From JAOTVV01 sp039591075 (GTDB taxonomy: Bacteria; Gemmatimonadota; Gemmatimonadetes; Gemmatimonadales; GWC2-71-9), in the NCBI GenBank assembly GCA_039591075.1, contig JBDHEI010000030.1:28278-92277 (forward strand): a stretch of 64,000 bases of DNA. The letters run 5' to 3'. The translations under genes and the position numbers were made by a program. Shown one piece after another: positions 24,691 to 31,824 of this stretch. Within the stretch, counting starts at the first letter, position 1. Every line of letters starts with the position of its first letter. The notes under the pieces are model-generated. The model worked only from the letters and a program-made list of their open reading frames with translations. It made no database searches and was not told where the DNA came from.

Positions 24691-25878
24691 ATGGCGAAGC
24701 ACACGGTGGTGGCGATGCCGGGGGACGGCATCGGGCAACTGGTCTTGCCGGAAGCGGTACGGGTCCTGCACGAGGTTGGGTTCGACGCAGAGTACGTGCA
24801 CGGGGACATCGGTTGGGAGTTCTGGATCAAGGAAGGGAATCCGCTCCCCGAACGAACGGTCGGACTGTTACGAGAGCATCGGCTGGGTCTCTTCGGCGCG
24901 ATCACGTCGAAACCGAAGAAGGAGGCCGCTACGGAGCTTCGGCCGGAGCTGCGCGGCGAGGGCTGCGAGTACTTCAGCCCGATCGTGGGCATGCGACAGA
25001 TCTTCAACCTCGATGTGTGCGTGCGTCCCTGCCGGTCGTTCCCCGGCAATCCGCTGAACTTCGTGCGGCAGACGCCCGATGGGGGGCACGAAGAGCCGAA
25101 TGTGGATGCCGTGATCTTCCGCCAAAACACTGAGGGTCTCTACTGTGGCATCGAGTGGACCAACCCGCCGCAGGTAGTGCGGAACGCGCTGGGCATGCAC
25201 CCTAAGTACAAGCCGTTTGCCGACGTGCCGGGAGAGGACTTCGCGATGTCGGTGCGGTTGTTCACGCGAAACGCGTGCCGCCGCATCGTGCGGGCCGCCT
25301 TCGAGTACGCGAAGCGCCACGGCTATCCGTCGGTGACGGTGTGCGAGAAGCCGAACGTGCTCCGCGAGACGTCGGGAATGATGGAAGACGTGGCTCGCGA
25401 AGTGCACGCCGACTTCCCAGACATCAAGCTGTGGTCGACGAACATCGATGCACAGATGATGTGGCTCACCAAGAACCCCGAAGACTACAGCGTGCTCGTG
25501 GCCGGCAACCTGTTTGGTGACATTATCTCGGATGCGTTTGCCGGTCTCGTTGGAGGGCTCGGATTTGCGTGTTCGGGGAACATCGGTGACGAAGTCGCCG
25601 TGTTCGAGCCGACCCACGGGTCGGCCCCGAAATACGCGGAGTTGGATCCACCCATCGTGAACCCGATTGCCATGATCCTGAGCGGCGCAATGCTCCTCGA
25701 GCACGTAGGCGAGCGCGACAAGGCCGAGCGCGTCCGAAGCGCGGTGGCGCGCGTGGTACGGGAGGGGAGGGTGCGAACCTACGACATGCTCCGTCTGCCG
25801 GGCGGCCCCGACGTGACGCGGCGCGGCGCGGCGACGACCATGCAGCTGACCGACGCGATCCTCGGCGCGTTGACCTAG
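24691..25878 (+). CDS. isocitrate/homoisocitrate/isopropylmalate dehydrogenase family enzyme
   Basis: This 395-residue beta-decarboxylating dehydrogenase oxidises a 2-hydroxy-3-carboxy acid to a 2-oxoacid plus CO2, or runs the reverse carboxylation. Motifs: MPGDGIGQLVLPEA at the N-terminus, TELRPELRGEG and LDVCVRPCRSF (substrate arginines), NTEGLYCGIEW with the catalytic Tyr, CEKPNVLRETSGMM with the catalytic Lys, and NLFGDIISDAFAGLVGGLG with metal-binding aspartates. GWEFWIKEGNPLPE and LFGAITS resemble homoisocitrate dehydrogenases as much as isocitrate dehydrogenases. There is an insertion of about 25 residues after NTEGLY relative to the short bacterial forms. It sits between the Lys4-like aconitase and the citrate-lyase fusion; GGGAGGGGAGGAAG is its ribosome site. 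Confidence 0.85.
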   Translation: MAKHTVVAMPGDGIGQLVLPEAVRVLHEVGFDAEYVHGDIGWEFWIKEGNPLPERTVGLLREHRLGLFGAITSKPKKEAATELRPELRGEGCEYFSPIVGMRQIFNLDVCVRPCRSFPGNPLNFVRQTPDGGHEEPNVDAVIFRQNTEGLYCGIEWTNPPQVVRNALGMHPKYKPFADVPGEDFAMSVRLFTRNACRRIVRAAFEYAKRHGYPSVTVCEKPNVLRETSGMMEDVAREVHADFPDIKLWSTNIDAQMMWLTKNPEDYSVLVAGNLFGDIISDAFAGLVGGLGFACSGNIGDEVAVFEPTHGSAPKYAELDPPIVNPIAMILSGAMLLEHVGERDKAERVRSAVARVVREGRVRTYDMLRLPGGPDVTRRGAATTMQLTDAILGALT

Positions 25879-25887
25879 GAGGATTGC

Positions 25888-27108
25888 ATGTCCGCACGCG
25901 GTGTGGCTGGTCGTCAGGGCGACGACGTCCGGTCCGATCTCCATGTCGCCGTCGAGCTGACACGGTCGGGGGGGCGCGACATCGATATCGCCTCCAAGGT
26001 CGCCACCTTCTACGGGCGGTCCATCGAGCAAGGGGCCGTGACCGTCCTCGACACCCTGGGAGTCAAGCACGTGCACGTGCGGATCGACGACACGGGGGCC
26101 CTGCCGTTCACCATTGCGGCCCGGGTGGAGGCGGCACTGCGTCGGGCCGGGGTCGAGCGGGCGGGCGACGCGCGGCCAGCCAGGACGGTGGTGACGACAG
26201 ACCCGTCTCCCAAGACCCGCCTGCGGCGCTCGCGGCTCTACCTGCCGGGGAACGAACCCAAGTTCATGGTCAATGCCGGCCTGTACCATCCTGACGCGGT
26301 CATTCTGGACCTCGAGGACTCGGTCCATCCCGCAGAGAAGGACGCCGCCAGACTGCTGGTCCGAAACGCGCTCCGGTGCGTCGATTTCGGCGCGGCGGAA
26401 CGGATGGTACGCATCAACCAGCTCCCCATGGGCTTCGAAGACCTCGATGCCGTCATTCCCGAAGAACCCGATCTCATCCTCATTCCCAAGACCGAGCAAC
26501 CGGAACAGATCCGGCTGGTGCACGAGCGCATCCTCGAGATCCAGCAGGTCGCTGGGAGCGACCGTGCCATCTGGCTCATGCCGATCATCGAATCGGCACG
26601 GGGCGTGGAGCACGCGTACGCCATTGCCAAGGCGACGGACGCGGTTGTGGCGCTGACGATAGGATTGGAGGACTACACGGCCGACCTCGGCGTCGTGAAG
26701 ACGGTCGACGGCCCGGAATCGCTCTTTGCGCGCTCCCGGCTGGTGAATGCGGCGCGAGCGGCCGGCCTCCAGGCCATCGACTCCGTGTTTGGTGACGTCG
26801 GGGACGAGGCGGGACTTGCCGCATGGGCTCGACGCTCGAGAGCGATGGGGTTCGAGGGGATGGGGTGCGTCCACCCGCGCCAGATCCAGATCATTCATTC
26901 CGCGTTCGCCCCGAGCGACGAAGAGATCGAGAAGGCGCTGCAGATTGTGGCGGCGTTCGAGGAGGCCAAGGCCAAGGGGCTGGGTGTCGTGAGCCTGGGC
27001 ACCCGAATGGTGGATCCCCCAGTGGTCTTGCGAGCGCAACGGTTGGTCGCGGTGGCCCGTCGCTCCGGACGCCTCCCAGAAGCCGGCGCAGACGGAGGCA
27101 CCCCATGA
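25888..27108 (+). CDS. citrate lyase gamma-beta fusion (CitD-CitE)
   Basis: This 406-residue chain joins the acyl-carrier CitD (about 1-92) to the lyase subunit CitE (about 108-406). CitD features are RDIDIASKVATFYGRSI, VTVLDTLGVKHVHVRIDDTG and a C-terminal AARVEAALRRAG; Ser16 aligns with the serine that carries the phosphoribosyl-dephospho-CoA group in classic CitD. CitE features are RSRLYLPGNEPKFMVNAG, VILDLEDSVHPAEKDAAR, IGLEDYTADLG and GCVHPRQIQIIH. In most organisms citD and citE are separate genes. The beta subunit cleaves the citryl-thioester to oxaloacetate and regenerates the acetyl carrier. Starts with TAGGAGG before ATG; overlaps citF by four bases (ATGA). Confidence 0.85.
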   Translation: MSARGVAGRQGDDVRSDLHVAVELTRSGGRDIDIASKVATFYGRSIEQGAVTVLDTLGVKHVHVRIDDTGALPFTIAARVEAALRRAGVERAGDARPARTVVTTDPSPKTRLRRSRLYLPGNEPKFMVNAGLYHPDAVILDLEDSVHPAEKDAARLLVRNALRCVDFGAAERMVRINQLPMGFEDLDAVIPEEPDLILIPKTEQPEQIRLVHERILEIQQVAGSDRAIWLMPIIESARGVEHAYAIAKATDAVVALTIGLEDYTADLGVVKTVDGPESLFARSRLVNAARAAGLQAIDSVFGDVGDEAGLAAWARRSRAMGFEGMGCVHPRQIQIIHSAFAPSDEEIEKALQIVAAFEEAKAKGLGVVSLGTRMVDPPVVLRAQRLVAVARRSGRLPEAGADGGTP

Positions 27109-28673
27109 CGCGCAAGGGCACATTGGTCGCGAACGCCGCGGGACGCCGGGTGCCGACGGTCGTGAACGGGAAAGACCAGGTGCCCTATCAGGGCGTCGAC
27201 GGCTTCGCTCCGGCCGGCGCGGCGAAGCACGGGCCGCCAGTCCGTTCGTGTCGAGACTATCCCAAGACCGGAGACAAACGCGTCGCCGACCTCCGGACCG
27301 CGCTGGAACGTTGCGGTATCCGGGACGGCATGGTGATCTCGTCCCACCACCACTTCCGTAACGGAGACAAGGTCGCCCTCGCGACGCTGAACGCCGCCGC
27401 CGAGATGGGCGCGAAGGACTTGATGTGGTTTCCCAGCGCGTCGTTCCCCTGTCACGAGCCCGTCATTGATCTCATGGATCGCGGGGTCGTGCATCACATC
27501 GAGGGAAGCATGAACGGCCCGCTGGGCGAGTACTGTTCCCGCGGCAAGATGCGGGGTCTCGGAGTGCTGCGCTCGCACGGCGGTCGGTGGCAAGCGATCC
27601 AGGACGGCGAGGTACGAGTGGACATCGCCGTCATCGCGGCACCGACGGCCGATCCGTTCGGGAATTGTGACGGCTCACATGGCCCGTCGGCGTGCGGGTC
27701 GCTGGGCTTCGCACTGGCCGACTCGATGTATGCCGACCACGTCATCGTGGTGACGGACAACCTCGTGCCATTTCCGTGCGTGCCGTGGCAGATCCAGGGA
27801 AACAACGTGGATTTCGTGGTGGAGGTTGACTCGGTTGGCGATGCGTCGAAGATCGTGTCCGGGACCACCGAAATCACTCGCAGCCCCGATCGCTTGCTCA
27901 TCGCGGAATATGTGGCACGGTTGCTCCGCGATTCGGGAATCATGCGTCCCGGCTTCTCGTTTCAGGCCGGGGCCGGGGGCATCGCGCTCGCCTTCGTGCA
28001 GTATCTCAAGGAGATGATGCAGCAGGCCGGCGTCCGGGCGCGGTTCGTTCGCGGTGGCTCCACCACGTATCTCGTCGACCTGCTTCAGGCCGGCCTCACG
28101 GACTACATCCTCGACGGTCAGACCTTCGACCTCGCTGGCGTCCGGTCGATCGCCAGTGATCCGCGGCATGTGCCGACGTCTCCGTTCACGTCCTACAACT
28201 CCCATGGCAAGGGGAACTTCGCTTCGATGGTGGACGCCGTGGTGCTCGGTGCCACAGAGGTCGACACCAGTTTCAACGCCAACGTGGTGACGCACTCCGA
28301 CGGCCTGCTGCTCCATGGCATTGGGGGGTGGCAGAACTGCCTCACGGCGGGATGCACGATCCTCGCGGTTCCATCTTTTCGCGATCGCATCCCCGTGATC
28401 GTCGACGAGGTGACCACCATCACCGGTCCCAGCGATCTCATCGACGTCGTGGTCACGGAGCGGGGCATCGCGATCAACCCGCGGCGGCAGGACCTGCTCG
28501 ATCGCTTGCGCGGCTCCGATCTCCCGATTCGGCCGATCGAAGCGATCAAGGACGATGTCGAGCGGATTCTGGGTGGGCCACCGGAAAAGCCGACCCTCGG
28601 CGACGAGCCGGTGGCCGTGGTGAAGTGGGTGGACGGCACGGTGCTGGATACCGTGTGGCGGGTGACAGGGTGA
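27105..28673 (+). CDS. citF: citrate lyase alpha subunit
   Basis: CitF transfers the acyl carrier from acetyl to citrate to form citryl-CitD. The 522-residue length matches the family. SHHHFRNGDKVALATLN, KMRGLGVLRSHGGRWQ, PFGNCDGSHGPSACGSLGFA, VTERGIAINPRRQDLL and VAVVKWVDGTVLDTVWRV match CitF positions I know from enteric bacteria. The ATG overlaps the stop of the CitD-CitE gene. The auxiliary genes for making and attaching the prosthetic group (citG, citX) and the ligase citC are not among the nine genes, so they must be elsewhere if this enzyme is active. It ends the run; the next gene starts 200 bases on with its own likely control site. Confidence 0.9.
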   Translation: MTRKGTLVANAAGRRVPTVVNGKDQVPYQGVDGFAPAGAAKHGPPVRSCRDYPKTGDKRVADLRTALERCGIRDGMVISSHHHFRNGDKVALATLNAAAEMGAKDLMWFPSASFPCHEPVIDLMDRGVVHHIEGSMNGPLGEYCSRGKMRGLGVLRSHGGRWQAIQDGEVRVDIAVIAAPTADPFGNCDGSHGPSACGSLGFALADSMYADHVIVVTDNLVPFPCVPWQIQGNNVDFVVEVDSVGDASKIVSGTTEITRSPDRLLIAEYVARLLRDSGIMRPGFSFQAGAGGIALAFVQYLKEMMQQAGVRARFVRGGSTTYLVDLLQAGLTDYILDGQTFDLAGVRSIASDPRHVPTSPFTSYNSHGKGNFASMVDAVVLGATEVDTSFNANVVTHSDGLLLHGIGGWQNCLTAGCTILAVPSFRDRIPVIVDEVTTITGPSDLIDVVVTERGIAINPRRQDLLDRLRGSDLPIRPIEAIKDDVERILGGPPEKPTLGDEPVAVVKWVDGTVLDTVWRVTG

Positions 28674-28827
28674 TCCCGGAGTGACACGAAAGTTGACGAT
28701 TTCTATCGGCTAATTTCCGCCCCGGCGCCTCACCGCGGTTGGTGCAGGGTCGGCACCGATACTGCTTCGGCTTGCGCTTAAGGCGGCTTTCATCGCCTCT
28801 TCACGCTCGTCTCCTCCTTAATAGAAA

Positions 28828-28846
28828 GTCGACAGCTCTTGTCGAC
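28828..28846. promoter_or_regulatory. inverted repeat upstream of the HMG-CoA synthase gene
   Basis: GTCGACA (28828-28834) and TGTCGAC (28840-28846) form a perfect seven-base inverted repeat around GCTCT, 28 bases before the start codon. The 200-base gap after citF holds no gene. The site could be an operator or a 5-prime UTR hairpin; I could not find a convincing promoter. Confidence 0.35.
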
Positions 28847-28873
28847 GCTCCTCTGCACCGGAGGCAAAGGCAC

Positions 28874-29920
28874 ATGGCTGGCATCGTGGGATACGGGGCA
28901 TTCATTCCGCGCAATCGTGTCACGGCTGAGGAGATTGCCAAGCAGTGGGGAAAGGACCCAGCTGCGATCCGCCGAGGCCTGCTCCTCGAAGAGAAGTCCG
29001 TTCCCGGCCTCGACGAGGATACGATCACGATTTCGGTCGCCGCTGGCCGGGCGGCCCTCGAGCGCGCGGGCGTGGATCCCCAGCGGGTCGGCGCGCTGTA
29101 CATCGGTTCCGAATCACATCCCTACGCGGTGAAGCCCAGCGGTACGGTGGTGGCCGAAGCGCTAGGCATCGGACCTGAGGTGCATATCGCCGATTTCGAG
29201 TTCGCCTGCAAGGCGGGCACGGAAGCCATGTTCGTGGCTCTCGGCCTGGTCGAGTCCGGTCGCGTCGAGTATGCGATGGGGATCGGAGCCGACACCTCGC
29301 AGGGGGCCCCCAACGACGCCCTGGAGTACTCGGCCTCGGCCGGTGGTGCCGCCTTCCTGTTCGGAGGGCAACATGTCCTGGCCGATGTGGTCGAGACGTA
29401 CAGCTACACCAGCGACACGCCGGACTTCTGGCGACGGGAGGGCCAGTTCTATCCTCGGCACGGGGGCCGATTCACCGGCGAACCGGCGTACTTCCGACAC
29501 GTCACGGCCGCCACACGCGCCATTCTCGACAAGACGAGACTCGAACCGGCAGCATTCCGCTACGCGGTGTTTCACATGCCGAATGGTAAGTTCCCGCTTG
29601 CCGTTGGGAAGCAGCTCGGCTTCAAGCGTGAGCAACTCGAGGTGGGTTGGATCGTCTCGACGATGGGCAACACCTATTCCGGATCGTCGCCGACCGGTCT
29701 CGCGGCCATCCTCGATGAGGCCACGGCCGACGATTTGATCCTCATCACGTCGTTCGGGTCGGGCGCCGGGAGCGACTCGTTCGTGTTGCGGGCCACCGAT
29801 CTCTTGGCGGATCGGCGTCCGCGAGCACCGACGGTCCGGTCTATGCTGGGCGGCCGTCGTCGGTACCTGACCTATGGTGAGTACGCGAAGTACCGCGAGA
29901 AGATCATTCTGAACGCCTGA
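28874..29920 (+). CDS. hydroxymethylglutaryl-CoA synthase, archaeal type
   Basis: It condenses acetyl-CoA with acetoacetyl-CoA to HMG-CoA. The 348-residue size and GIVGYGAFIPRNRV, DFEFACKAGTEAMFVALGL (Cys112 the acyl-carrying nucleophile), VEYAMGIGADTSQG and VFHMPNGKFPLAVGKQLGF (His234) are the archaeal form, shorter than the about 390-residue eukaryotic or Staphylococcus MvaS. The start at 28874 is the first ATG of the domain; upstream in-frame codons run through the inverted repeat. The next two genes are the thiolase and DUF35 partners seen in archaea, where thiolase, synthase and the DUF35 scaffold form a channelling complex. Confidence 0.85.
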   Translation: MAGIVGYGAFIPRNRVTAEEIAKQWGKDPAAIRRGLLLEEKSVPGLDEDTITISVAAGRAALERAGVDPQRVGALYIGSESHPYAVKPSGTVVAEALGIGPEVHIADFEFACKAGTEAMFVALGLVESGRVEYAMGIGADTSQGAPNDALEYSASAGGAAFLFGGQHVLADVVETYSYTSDTPDFWRREGQFYPRHGGRFTGEPAYFRHVTAATRAILDKTRLEPAAFRYAVFHMPNGKFPLAVGKQLGFKREQLEVGWIVSTMGNTYSGSSPTGLAAILDEATADDLILITSFGSGAGSDSFVLRATDLLADRRPRAPTVRSMLGGRRRYLTYGEYAKYREKIILNA

Positions 29921-29948
29921 CGGACCGAGGAGAACGGGGTAACGGATC

Positions 29949-31097
29949 ATGCGAGACGTCGCAATCATCTCGACCGGTATGACACCGTTCGGTGAGCTGT
30001 GGCAGAGTGGGCTGCGCGACCTGTTCGTGCAGGCCGCGCGAGAGGCGCTGATGGCGGTGGGGTCGCCCTCGGTCGACGCGATCTATGTGGGAAACATGTC
30101 CGGTGGGCAGTTTGTCGGTCAGGAACATCTGGGTCCGCTGATGGCGGACCATCTCGGCCTGGCAGGGGTGCCGGCGACGCGAGTCGAATCGGCGTGTGCG
30201 TCTGGGGGCGTGGCGCTCCGGTGCGGGTTTTTGGAGGTGGCGGCGGGGGCGAGTGACCTCGTGCTCGTGGCTGGGGTCGAGAAGATGAACGACGGAGCGG
30301 ACGTGACGAACGTGCTGGCCTCGGCGGCGGACCAGGAGACGGAGGTGTACCACGGCATCACCTTCCCCGGCCTGTACGCGATGATCGCGCGCGCCCACAT
30401 GGCCCGGTACGGGACCACGGAGGAGGATCTGGCGGCCGTGTCGGTCAAGAACCACATGCATGGCGCCCGGAATCCAAGAGCGCAGTTCCGGAGCGAGGTG
30501 ACGGCGGAGCAGGTCATGACCTCATCCATGGTGGCCGAGCCATTGCGCCTCCTGCATTGTTCACCGGTGAGCGACGGGGCGGCGGTGGTCCTCCTGTGTC
30601 CGCTGGAGCGGGCACGGGAGTTTACGGACGCGCCGGTCCGTATTCGGTCCAGTGGGCTAGCGACAGCCCCGATGGCGCTCGCCGACCGGGCGGACCCAAC
30701 CTTCCTCGACGCGGTGAGTTTGGCCGCCGGCCGAGCCTACAAGTCCGGTGGCGTGACACCCTCGGACATCCAGGTGGCGGAGGTCCACGACTGCTTCTCC
30801 ATCGCAGAGCTGTGCGCGCTGGAGGCACTCTGCTTCACGGAACGCGGCTCGGCGGGTGAGTTGACGCGTGCGGGCGAGACGGCGTTGGGAGGCCGCATTC
30901 CCGTCAACACGAGTGGTGGCCTCAAGTCGAAGGGACACCCCGTTGGCGCAACCGGCGTGGCACAGGCAATCGAGATCGTGGAGCAGCTTCGCGGGGAGGC
31001 GGGGGAGCGGCAGGTACCCGATGCTACCGTCGGCCTCGCGCAGAATATGGGAGGGTCAGGCGCGAGTTCGGTCGTTCACATTTTCGAGAGGGTGTGA
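29949..31097 (+). CDS. acetyl-CoA C-acetyltransferase, archaeal thiolase type
   Basis: It makes acetoacetyl-CoA from two acetyl-CoA. The 382-residue protein lacks some loops of bacterial biosynthetic thiolases. Cys83 in RVESACASGG is the acylated nucleophile and GGLKSKGHPVGATG near residue 320 carries the catalytic His; VHDCFSIAELCALEALCF is the distinctive archaeal/SCP2-like stretch. It starts 28 bases after the synthase gene and three bases before the DUF35 gene, consistent with one complex. Being SCP2-thiolase-like, it could also act on longer acyl groups, but the neighbours favour acetoacetyl-CoA. Confidence 0.85.
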   Translation: MRDVAIISTGMTPFGELWQSGLRDLFVQAAREALMAVGSPSVDAIYVGNMSGGQFVGQEHLGPLMADHLGLAGVPATRVESACASGGVALRCGFLEVAAGASDLVLVAGVEKMNDGADVTNVLASAADQETEVYHGITFPGLYAMIARAHMARYGTTEEDLAAVSVKNHMHGARNPRAQFRSEVTAEQVMTSSMVAEPLRLLHCSPVSDGAAVVLLCPLERAREFTDAPVRIRSSGLATAPMALADRADPTFLDAVSLAAGRAYKSGGVTPSDIQVAEVHDCFSIAELCALEALCFTERGSAGELTRAGETALGGRIPVNTSGGLKSKGHPVGATGVAQAIEIVEQLRGEAGERQVPDATVGLAQNMGGSGASSVVHIFERV

Positions 31098-31100
31098 GCC

Positions 31101-31493
31101 ATGCCGAGTCCCAGGTACTGGCGGGAGATCCCGAGTCGCTACCGACTGGAGGCCGCGGCCTGTCGGGGGTGTAAGCGGGTGATCTACCCGAAGCGACAGA
31201 TCTGCCCTCAGTGTGGCGGGGTGGAGTTCGAGGCAACCCGCCTTGCTCGTCGAGGACGGGTGGTCACCTCGACCGTGGTGCACGTTGCGCCGACGGACCT
31301 GCAGATGGAGGCTCCCTACGCCATGGCCGTCGTGGAGACCGAAGAGGGCGCTCGGTTGATGGTGCAAGTAGCAGACTGTGATCCCTCCGAGGTCCTGCCC
31401 GGAATGGAGGTCACGCTGGAGTTTCGGCTGATTCGCAAGGAGGATCACGGGGGGATCCTCTGCTACGGCCACAAGGCCGTTCCGGTGGGATAG
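31101..31493 (+). CDS. DUF35 zinc-ribbon/OB-fold protein
   Basis: This 130-residue protein has a rubredoxin-like zinc ribbon with CRGC (residues 21-24) and CPQC (35-38), then an OB fold (VTSTVVHVAP, APYAMAVVETEEGARLMVQV, PGMEVTLEFRLI). In archaea this protein bridges thiolase and HMG-CoA synthase and binds CoA substrates between them. Its position three bases after the thiolase gene supports the same role. In other bacteria DUF35 proteins partner thiolases of steroid side-chain breakdown, which is the main alternative. Confidence 0.85.
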   Translation: MPSPRYWREIPSRYRLEAAACRGCKRVIYPKRQICPQCGGVEFEATRLARRGRVVTSTVVHVAPTDLQMEAPYAMAVVETEEGARLMVQVADCDPSEVLPGMEVTLEFRLIRKEDHGGILCYGHKAVPVG

Positions 31494-31522
31494 GGGACGG
31501 GACTCAGAGTCGGAGGCCAACG

Positions 31523-31699
31523 ATGAAGAAGGTGCACGTGTGGGCCGAGCTGAGCGATGATGCCTACCACGCCTATGAGTGCGAGGCGCGCCGTCAGGAC
31601 GTGCCAATCGAGGGCCTGGTGGAGCAGACGGTCAACTACCTGCTTCGGGAGCTGGAACAGGACGAGAAGGAGGACACCAGTTTCATCGTGCCCTCCTGA
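31523..31699 (+). CDS. 58-residue protein, ribbon-helix-helix-like
   Basis: ATG at 31523 follows CGGAGG. The product starts MKKVHVWAELSDDAYHAYE, continues with ARRQDVPIEGLVEQTV and NYLLRELEQDEKED, and ends FIVPS. A short strand followed by two helices is the ribbon-helix-helix shape (CopG/Arc), but no family member is certain. It lies 29 bases after the DUF35 gene and is likely on the same transcript. It could be a small DNA-binding regulator or a subunit of the adjacent complex; no direct evidence separates these. Confidence 0.55.
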   Translation: MKKVHVWAELSDDAYHAYECEARRQDVPIEGLVEQTVNYLLRELEQDEKEDTSFIVPS

Positions 31700-31824
31700 C
31701 AGGCGTCGTGGGTGAGCGGACCAAAACGAGTCGCGACTGAAACAGAGCTTGGACCGAGCGACCGACTCCTTGCTCGGACGCTTCCTTGCCACGTGCCCAG
31801 ACGGCGCGCGACATTTCCCTGATA

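Noticed and set aside
16805..25878. Alpha-aminoadipate lysine pathway (saccharopine dehydrogenase, homoaconitase, homoisocitrate dehydrogenase)
   Set aside because: No homocitrate synthase or aminoadipate genes are present, and the first gene is only a generic member of the saccharopine dehydrogenase superfamily.
24868..27123. 751-residue antisense open frame through the dehydrogenase and CitD-CitE genes
   Set aside because: Composition is His/Arg-rich with no family motif, as expected for the complement of high-GC coding DNA.
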